DNA from: Hyphococcus sp.
GTDB lineage: Bacteria; Pseudomonadota; Alphaproteobacteria; Caulobacterales; Parvularculaceae
Reading direction: 5' to 3'
Length of the DNA: 39,461 nucleotides
Assembly: GCA_021776415.1 (NCBI GenBank)
Contig: JAJFFY010000087.1
Span: 1 to 39,461, forward strand
Shown: positions 35,124-39,461 of the stretch, piece after piece
Layout: every line of letters begins with the position of its first letter
How positions within the stretch are numbered: position 1 is the first letter of the stretch
The notes under the pieces: generated by a model
Seen by the model: the letters and a program-made list of their open reading frames with translations, nothing else
What the model was told of the DNA's origin: nothing
The model's database searches: none
Position numbers and translations under genes: made by a program

Positions 35124-36299
35124 CTAAAGCCCCATCTGCCTTGCCGCCAGGTCATTCATGATTTCTTCCGAGCCGCCGCCGATCGCCATTACGCGGACTT
35201 CGCGGTAGATCCGTTCGACCCGACAACCGCGCATGAAGCCGGCGCCGCCGAGGATCTGCATCGCCTCGCGCGCGCAAAACTCCATGCATCGCGTCGCCTG
35301 GACTTTCAGAAGCGACAGATCTGCAATCGGCGAGGCGCCGTTTTGCACTTGCCAGGTGCAGTTGTCGAGGTAGGCGGTCGAAGCGTTCACCATACGGACC
35401 ATTTCGGCAAATTTGTGGCGGATGACCTGATGTTTTGCGAGCGGCTTGCCGAAGGTCTGGCGTTCGCGCGCCCAGGCGGCGGCGTCCTCGATGCAGACCC
35501 GCGAGAACGCAATCGCCTGCGCCGCCATGGTCAGGCGTTCCATATTGAAGTTGGTGACAATCCCGGCAAAGCCCGCATTCTCCTGGCCGATCAGATTTTG
35601 GGCCGGGACTTCGACGTCGTCAAAGTGAATGCTCGCCGTGTCTGACATCCACCAGCCCATTTTCGCCAGCCGCGTGCGTGAAACGCCCGGCCGATCCGCT
35701 TCGATCAGCAAAAAGGAGAGCCCGCCTGCGCCTTCGCCGCCGGTGCGGACCGCGACGGTGAGATAATCCGCGCGGCAACCGGTGGTGATGAAGGTCTTCT
35801 CGCCATTGACGACGTAGTGGTCGCCCTTGCGCGTCGCTTTGGTCTTGATATTGGCGACATCGGAGCCGCCGCCGGGCTCGGTGATGCACAGGGCGATGAG
35901 TTTTTCACCGGCGAGCACCGATGGTGCGATGCGTTGTTTAATCTCATCGCCGCCAAGCGCGATGATCGGCGGCAAGCCGATGCCGTGGGTCATCAGCCCG
36001 GCGACAAGTCCGCCCGAGCCGGCGCGTGATAATTCTTCCGAGGCAATAATCGAATGAAACAGATCAACGCCGTCTTTGACGCCGCCAAACTCTTCCGGGA
36101 AGCCAAGCCCGAGCAAGCCAACCGCCGCGGCTTTTTGGTGAAGCTCGCGCGGGAAGGCGCCGGCCTCGTCCCACTCGTTGATATTGGGCGCAATCTCAGC
36201 GTCGACAAAACTACGCAAGGATTTGCGCCACGCCTCATGGGACGCGCCCATATGCGGGCAGGGCAGGCGGGTTGCGTCAAACTCCAGCGGTTGGCTCAT
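35124..36299 (-). CDS. Acyl-CoA dehydrogenase
   Basis: FAD-dependent enzyme of 391 residues that introduces the alpha-beta double bond in acyl-CoA breakdown, passing electrons to ETF. The motifs are LCITEPGGGSDVANIKTKA, the FAD strand GEKTFITTG, RERQTFGKPLAKHQVIRHK and ILGGAGFMRG. At the C-terminus GGGSEEIM replaces the YEGT stretch of the medium-chain enzymes, so their Glu is missing. Instead E254 in NMERLTMA occupies the catalytic position used by long-chain and isovaleryl types. It follows a thioesterase gene by 28 nt on the same strand. Confidence 0.94.
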   Translation of the reverse strand: MSQPLEFDATRLPCPHMGASHEAWRKSLRSFVDAEIAPNINEWDEAGAFPRELHQKAAAVGLLGLGFPEEFGGVKDGVDLFHSIIASEELSRAGSGGLVAGLMTHGIGLPPIIALGGDEIKQRIAPSVLAGEKLIALCITEPGGGSDVANIKTKATRKGDHYVVNGEKTFITTGCRADYLTVAVRTGGEGAGGLSFLLIEADRPGVSRTRLAKMGWWMSDTASIHFDDVEVPAQNLIGQENAGFAGIVTNFNMERLTMAAQAIAFSRVCIEDAAAWARERQTFGKPLAKHQVIRHKFAEMVRMVNASTAYLDNCTWQVQNGASPIADLSLLKVQATRCMEFCAREAMQILGGAGFMRGCRVERIYREVRVMAIGGGSEEIMNDLAARQMGL

Positions 36300-36327
36300 G
36301 CGCCCCTCTCAGCTTTCGCGCGCGCGT

Positions 36328-36756
36328 TCATGTCCTCGGCCACAACACCATCTGTGTACAGCGGAACAGCGCGATAGTTTTGCCGGTCTCAACATGGGTG
36401 ACGCGCGCGTCCCAAAGTTGCGTTGTACGGCCAAGGTGTTGGGCCTCGGCGCGACAGGCGATAACACCGTCGCGCGCGGAGCCGATAAAGTTGGTTTTTA
36501 ATTCAATCGTTGTAAACCCCGCCGCTCCATCGGGCAGGGCGCGCACGCAACCATAGCCGCAGGCGCTATCGGCGAGCGTGACGATGGAGCCGGCATGGAG
36601 AAATCCATTGGGCGCCATCAGCGCCTTGCGGATCTCGACTTCCGCCTCGATCCAGCCATCGCCGAAGCCGGTAAACTTCAACCCAAGCAGGCCCGGCAGG
36701 TAGTCTGCGCCGACTTCGTTGGCGGGATCAGAAGTTTGCAGGTCTGATTTGTCCAT
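36328..36756 (-). CDS. PaaI-type hotdog thioesterase
   Basis: A 142-residue single hotdog-fold protein: LGLKFTGFGDGWIEAEVEI, then the active-site helix APNGFLHAGSIVTLADSACG, TIELKTNFIGSARDG and the strand HLGRTTQLWDARVTHVETG. The family hydrolyses aryl- or acyl-CoA thioesters. I start at ATG 36756 (MDKSDLQTSD); the frame extends 21 codons upstream without conserved features. It is the first gene of a likely two-gene operon with the dehydrogenase, and may release products or recover CoA from blocked intermediates. Confidence 0.88.
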   Translation of the reverse strand: MDKSDLQTSDPANEVGADYLPGLLGLKFTGFGDGWIEAEVEIRKALMAPNGFLHAGSIVTLADSACGYGCVRALPDGAAGFTTIELKTNFIGSARDGVIACRAEAQHLGRTTQLWDARVTHVETGKTIALFRCTQMVLWPRT

Positions 36757-36909
36757 AATCACTGGCCTCGTTTGCGGATGAATTTCTACAAACGATATCG
36801 TTTCACCGCGCAAGCGCAACTGCCCTGTGCAGCCTGTATAAATCCACCCGGTATGTTATGGTGCAATCGCTATGGCGGGCGCGCCTACATTTAACTTCGG
36901 AGGACAGCC

Positions 36910-37332
36910 ATGTCTCTTTCCACTTATCTCTATTTTGACGGTCAGTGCGGTGAAGCGTTCGAGTTTTATAAGTCGGTGTTTGGCGGCGAGTTCGCGGTCT
37001 TGCAGACATTTGGCGATGGCCCGCCCGAAATGGGCGTAGGCGATGACGAAAAGGGACGCATCATGCATGTCTCCTTGCCGGTGGGCGACAGCGTTCTTAT
37101 GGGTTCGGACACGGTCTCCAGCTTTGGCGATCCGGCAAAGTCCGGCAATAATTTTGCAATCTCTTTCTCGCCCAAAACCAAAGCCGAGGCGGACAATGTC
37201 ATTTCAAAGCTTGCCGCAGGCGGTGAGGTTACTATGGATATGAACGAGACGTTCTGGGGTTCTTATTTCGGTATGTGCATGGATAAGTTTGGCGTTCACT
37301 GGATGTTGAATCTCGACTTGGGCGCTAAATAG
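36910..37332 (+). CDS. VOC family protein, PhnB-like
   Basis: A 140-residue protein of the glyoxalase/bleomycin-resistance/dioxygenase fold: STYLYFDGQCGEAFEFYKSV at the start, IMHVSLPVGDSVLMGSD in the middle, and WGSYFGMCMDKFGVHWMLN at the end, which is the PhnB/DUF-type pattern. The usual metal residues are only partly evident, so catalysis is uncertain. GGAGGACAGCC precedes the ATG. It is a single gene, divergent from the thioesterase operon. Confidence 0.88.
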   Translation: MSLSTYLYFDGQCGEAFEFYKSVFGGEFAVLQTFGDGPPEMGVGDDEKGRIMHVSLPVGDSVLMGSDTVSSFGDPAKSGNNFAISFSPKTKAEADNVISKLAAGGEVTMDMNETFWGSYFGMCMDKFGVHWMLNLDLGAK

Positions 37333-37376
37333 AGCATCCGCTGGCGCTGCGTGAGAAAATACGACCACTTAAGCAA

Positions 37377-37421
37377 CTAGAGAGCAAAGATCCGGATCGA
37401 TATGTCCGGAATTTGCTCTAG
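37377..37421. repeat. Imperfect palindrome between convergent genes
   Basis: CTAGAGAGCAAAGATCCGGA on the left pairs with TCCGGAATTTGCTCTAG on the right, with small bulges and an 8-nt loop. It lies between the convergent VOC and DUF2189 genes. CTAGAGCA...CCGGA...TGCTCTAG elements are frequent between alphaproteobacterial genes. It may act as a terminator for both. Confidence 0.6.
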
Positions 37422-37443
37422 CGTTCGCGCCGCGTCTGCCGCC

Positions 37444-38271
37444 TTACTGCGCCACGGCCTTGCGGTAGAGATGCCAGGTTGCGTGACCCAGCACCGGCAC
37501 GACAACGCCGAGCCCGACCAGAAAAACCGCCGCGCCAGCCGCCATGGAACCGGCGATGATCAGCCCCCACAGGGCAATCGTTACCGGACTTTTTGCGGCG
37601 ACGCGCAACGACGTCGCCACCGCCGCCGCCGCGCCGACATCGCGGTCCAGCAACATCGGAAACGAGACGACATTGGTCGCCAGCACGCCTGCGGCAAAGA
37701 TGAAACCCGCTGCATTGCCGAGAATGATCAGCGTCCAGCCCTGCGGCGTTGTTAAAACCTGACCGATAAACGCCGCCGGCTCGATATAGCCGCCTACCCC
37801 GAGGGTTGCGTCAAAAATGGCTTGGGCGACCACCAGCCAGACACCAAAGACGGCGACCAGCGCAATCATCAATATGCCGACGCTCCAGTTTGAGGCGCGC
37901 TTGAACACATCGCCAATATCACCCCAGGAGAAGCTTTGCCCCAGCTCGCGGCGACGGCTGATTTCATAAAGAACGATCGCGGCGAACGGGCCCAGCAAGG
38001 CAAGCCCCGCCGCCACCGGGAACGCCAGCGGAAGCAAGTCGCGGCCAAGCGCGTAACCAGCCGCAAGCGCGGCCCCCATGGGGTAGAGTAATCCGAGTAC
38101 GAATATATGGCTTGGTTTGGCTTTGAAATCTTCAAGCCCAAGCTTCAAACAATCAATCAGATCGGTAAACGTAAGCGCGCGCACCGCGATGTCGCGGGCA
38201 CTGTGAACTGCGGCACTGTGAACTGCGGCGTCACTCGCTGCAACCTGATGCGTATCCATATGGTTTACCAT
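37444..38271 (-). CDS. DUF2189 family membrane protein
   Basis: A 275-residue protein with about six hydrophobic helices. The conserved core includes TDLIDCLKLGLEDFKAKPSH, GPFAAIVLYEISRRRELGQS and FSWGDIGDVFKRASN, followed by TNVVSFPMLLDRDVGAAAAV and VLGHATWHLYRKAV. These are typical of DUF2189, an uncharacterised alpha- and betaproteobacterial family often near cytochrome oxidase genes. The N-terminal tail contains a short duplication (AVHSAAVHSA). The function is unknown. Confidence 0.87.
   Translation of the reverse strand: MVNHMDTHQVAASDAAVHSAAVHSARDIAVRALTFTDLIDCLKLGLEDFKAKPSHIFVLGLLYPMGAALAAGYALGRDLLPLAFPVAAGLALLGPFAAIVLYEISRRRELGQSFSWGDIGDVFKRASNWSVGILMIALVAVFGVWLVVAQAIFDATLGVGGYIEPAAFIGQVLTTPQGWTLIILGNAAGFIFAAGVLATNVVSFPMLLDRDVGAAAAVATSLRVAAKSPVTIALWGLIIAGSMAAGAAVFLVGLGVVVPVLGHATWHLYRKAVAQ
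38199..38228. repeat. 15-bp tandem duplication inside the DUF2189 gene
   Basis: CACTGTGAACTGCGG occurs twice in direct succession (38199-38213, 38214-38228). It adds five codons in frame and repeats AAVHS in the non-conserved N-terminal tail. It is a recent slippage event by its perfect identity. Confidence 0.85.
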
Positions 38272-38535
38272 AGCGCATCCTCTTCATAAAGATTTTATGA
38301 GCGTTTATTGTCGCGCGTAAGCAATGGCGAAGCAAGGTGAATTTTGCTATGTCACGCTGAATTGATTGGCGAGAAGTAGAGGAATCAAGCGCTTTCGGGC
38401 TTGTTTCCTGGGCGACGTTAGGGCGCTCGGCGGCCTGGCCCGCTTAACTCTTGACCTTGCGGCAGGGCGCCCCAATAAAACACGAAGCAACCGCACGCAC
38501 GGCGCCTCCAGACCTTTACCAACGATCTGCCCAAT
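38272..38535. other. Intergenic region between divergent DUF2189 and gtrA genes
   Basis: No gene is visible. A plus-strand frame through 38366-38626 lacks protein-like pattern. TTGACC at 38451-38456 with AATAAA at 38474-38479 (17-bp spacer) is a plausible promoter for the downstream short ORF and gtrA. Confidence 0.4.
38451..38479 (+). promoter_or_regulatory. Possible promoter of the gtrA transcript
   Basis: TTGACC and AATAAA are separated by 17 bp, close to the housekeeping consensus, and lie 57 nt before the short ORF at 38536. Identified by pattern only. Confidence 0.35.
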
Positions 38536-38649
38536 ATGCACCTATCAATCATCATCGCGTTTCATGCTGAAAAATTTGCGGCGTTGGTACGGCGCTTATT
38601 CAGCGGCAAGCGCCCACTCTTTCTGATTTACGAAAGCCATCACAAATGA
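38536..38649 (+). CDS. Short ORF coupled to gtrA, possible glycosyltransferase remnant
   Basis: A 37-residue frame begins MHLSIIIAFHAEKFAALV and ends PLFLIYESHHK. Its TGA overlaps the gtrA start (ATGA at 38646-38649). The first residues resemble the opening strand of family 2 glycosyltransferases (LSIIIPxxNE), which often precede gtrA, but the rest does not continue as that family. It may be the leftover ends of a deleted glycosyltransferase or a small coupling ORF. Confidence 0.4.
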   Translation: MHLSIIIAFHAEKFAALVRRLFSGKRPLFLIYESHHK

Positions 38650-39137
38650 ACGCGGTGAACAAACCCCCGCGCCGGCGTCGCGCTATCGTTATGGTATGGG
38701 TGGAGGGTTTTTTTGCGGGTCGCAGTACAGCGGCGTCTTTCGTGCGGTTTGCAGGGATCGGCGTCTTTGCAACCCTTGTCCACGGGCTGACGCTGAACCT
38801 TCTGGTGCTTGGCGTCGGTCTTCACCCGACGTTGGCGAATGTCGGCGCATTTCTTGTTGCGTTTTCAATTTCCTATTTTGGGCACTATTATTTTTCGTTT
38901 CGTTCGCGCCAGGATCATGTCGCGGCCGCGCCGAAGTTTTTCATCGCCGCCTTAATTGGCCTGACGCTGAACACGTTGACCTTCGCCATTATCGTCAATC
39001 TATTGCAGCTGCATTATATGATCGCCTTCGCTGCGGTGATCATCATCTTGCCGCCGATCATGTTTTTGATCTCGAGAAAATTTGTGTTCTCGTCGGCGGG
39101 TAACGCCACCTCTGGCGAGACGCCGACAGAACCCTAA
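38646..39137 (+). CDS. GtrA-like flippase family membrane protein
   Basis: A 163-residue protein with four membrane helices: RFAGIGVFATLVHGLTLNLL, LANVGAFLVAFSISYFGHYY, KFFIAALIGLTLNTLTFAII and MIAFAAVIIILPPIMFLISR. The FxxSYxxxxxxxF pattern and the closing RKFVF are typical of GtrA, proposed to flip undecaprenyl-linked sugars. The basic N-terminal tail and polar C-terminal tail are not conserved. The start overlaps the stop of a short upstream ORF. A glycosyltransferase partner is not seen intact. Confidence 0.85.
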   Translation: MNAVNKPPRRRRAIVMVWVEGFFAGRSTAASFVRFAGIGVFATLVHGLTLNLLVLGVGLHPTLANVGAFLVAFSISYFGHYYFSFRSRQDHVAAAPKFFIAALIGLTLNTLTFAIIVNLLQLHYMIAFAAVIIILPPIMFLISRKFVFSSAGNATSGETPTEP

Positions 39138-39347
39138 TGCACTGTTTTTGTTAATAATTTAGTGAAGTATGGAGATAAAGCTTGCATTTTGGCGTCTGAG
39201 GGCCCAAATGAGCCATGCGCCAATGATCGAGGGCCGTCTATTAGGCCTGTATTCCAAGCTTTCTACACTCCTCTCAACATCGGCAGCTTATCCTCGGGGC
39301 CGGGCTTGCGCCTACCCTTCAACGCCATGTCTGAAAAGGAGATAAAA

Positions 39348-39461
39348 ATGGCTACTGGAACCGTAAAATGGTACAACCCGCAAAAAGGTTATGGCTTCAT
39401 CGCACCGGACGAAGGCGGCAAAGACGTTTTCGTACACGCAACTGCACTTGAAGCAGCCGGC
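39348..39461 (+). CDS. cspA: Cold-shock protein, CspA family (partial)
   Basis: The first 38 codons of a cold-shock domain protein, cut by the end of the window. [16 protein letters not shown] carries the RNP1-type KGYGFI and [10 protein letters not shown] the RNP2-type VFVH, the two single-strand nucleic acid binding motifs. A strong Shine-Dalgarno AAGGAG (39336-39341) precedes the ATG by 6 nt. The 210-nt upstream leader is gene-free and may form the long 5' leader common to cold-shock genes. The protein acts as an RNA chaperone. Confidence 0.95.
   Translation, partial: MATGTVKWYNPQKGYGFIAPDEGGKDVFVHATALEAAG

Noticed and set aside
35124..36299. Acyl-CoA dehydrogenase lacking its catalytic Glu
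   Set aside because: The C-terminal Glu of medium-chain enzymes is Gly here, but E254 matches the position used by long-chain and isovaleryl types, so the enzyme should be active.

Overview
The window looks like chromosomal DNA of an alphaproteobacterium. It carries the distal part of a complex I operon followed by birA, a type III pantothenate kinase gene and RNase J, an order I know from alphaproteobacteria. It also has a DUF1467 gene, a MipZ-type division-positioning ATPase (typical of alphaproteobacteria that lack Min), a GtrA family protein, CspA, and intergenic palindromes of alphaproteobacterial style. The PEP-CTERM tail and the MipZ gene suggest a Parvularculales, Hyphomonadaceae or Caulobacterales-like lineage, but the sequence does not settle the taxon.

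Layout. 1-700: gene-poor DNA with a long-span palindrome and a 16-bp tandem repeat just before nuoJ. 701-10079 (+): tightly packed, partly overlapping nuoJ-nuoK-nuoL-nuoM-nuoN-birA-coaX-rnj, covering respiration, biotinylation, CoA synthesis and RNA turnover. 10089-11718 (-): a CPBP membrane protease and an AraC-type regulator. 11986-13921 (+): DUF1467 protein and the Mg2+ channel/transporter MgtE, with two perfect hairpins between them. 13956-15151 (-): an SdpR/SdpI-like autorepressor and membrane-protein pair plus an unlisted 57-aa membrane protein. 15302-17194 (-): an ABC exporter.

17494-20747 is the most disturbed part. It has a frameshifted, truncated pyrB remnant, a MerR regulator divergent from a zinc-ribbon + helical-repeat gene pair with a perfect dyad between them, a decayed IS5-type transposase, a bidirectional terminator, and a PEP-CTERM protein that appears split by a frameshift. 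21184-26223 is largely cell-envelope and division genes: a membrane-anchored GH24 lysozyme-like protein with an altered catalytic site, a SPOR lipoprotein, an orphan PapD-like chaperone, mipZ, an AT-rich membrane/coiled-coil gene and a membrane J-domain protein.

26280-37332 is mostly metabolic: an AHL-lactonase-like hydrolase, a CAT-like acetyltransferase, dienelactone hydrolase, a methyltransferase, pyruvate kinase, CreA, nitronate monooxygenase, acyl-CoA ligase, acyl-CoA dehydrogenase, a PaaI-type thioesterase and a VOC protein. The ligase, dehydrogenase and thioesterase could act together on fatty or aromatic acyl-CoAs. 37444-39461 holds a DUF2189 membrane protein, a short ORF resembling a glycosyltransferase start that is coupled to gtrA, and the 5' part of a cold-shock gene cut by the window edge.

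No tRNA, rRNA or CRISPR array was recognised. I saw no single large new system. The best candidates for something undescribed are the MerR/zinc-ribbon/helical-repeat module, the lysozyme-like membrane protein without its Asp, the SdpRI-like trio and the AT-rich gene at 25073.
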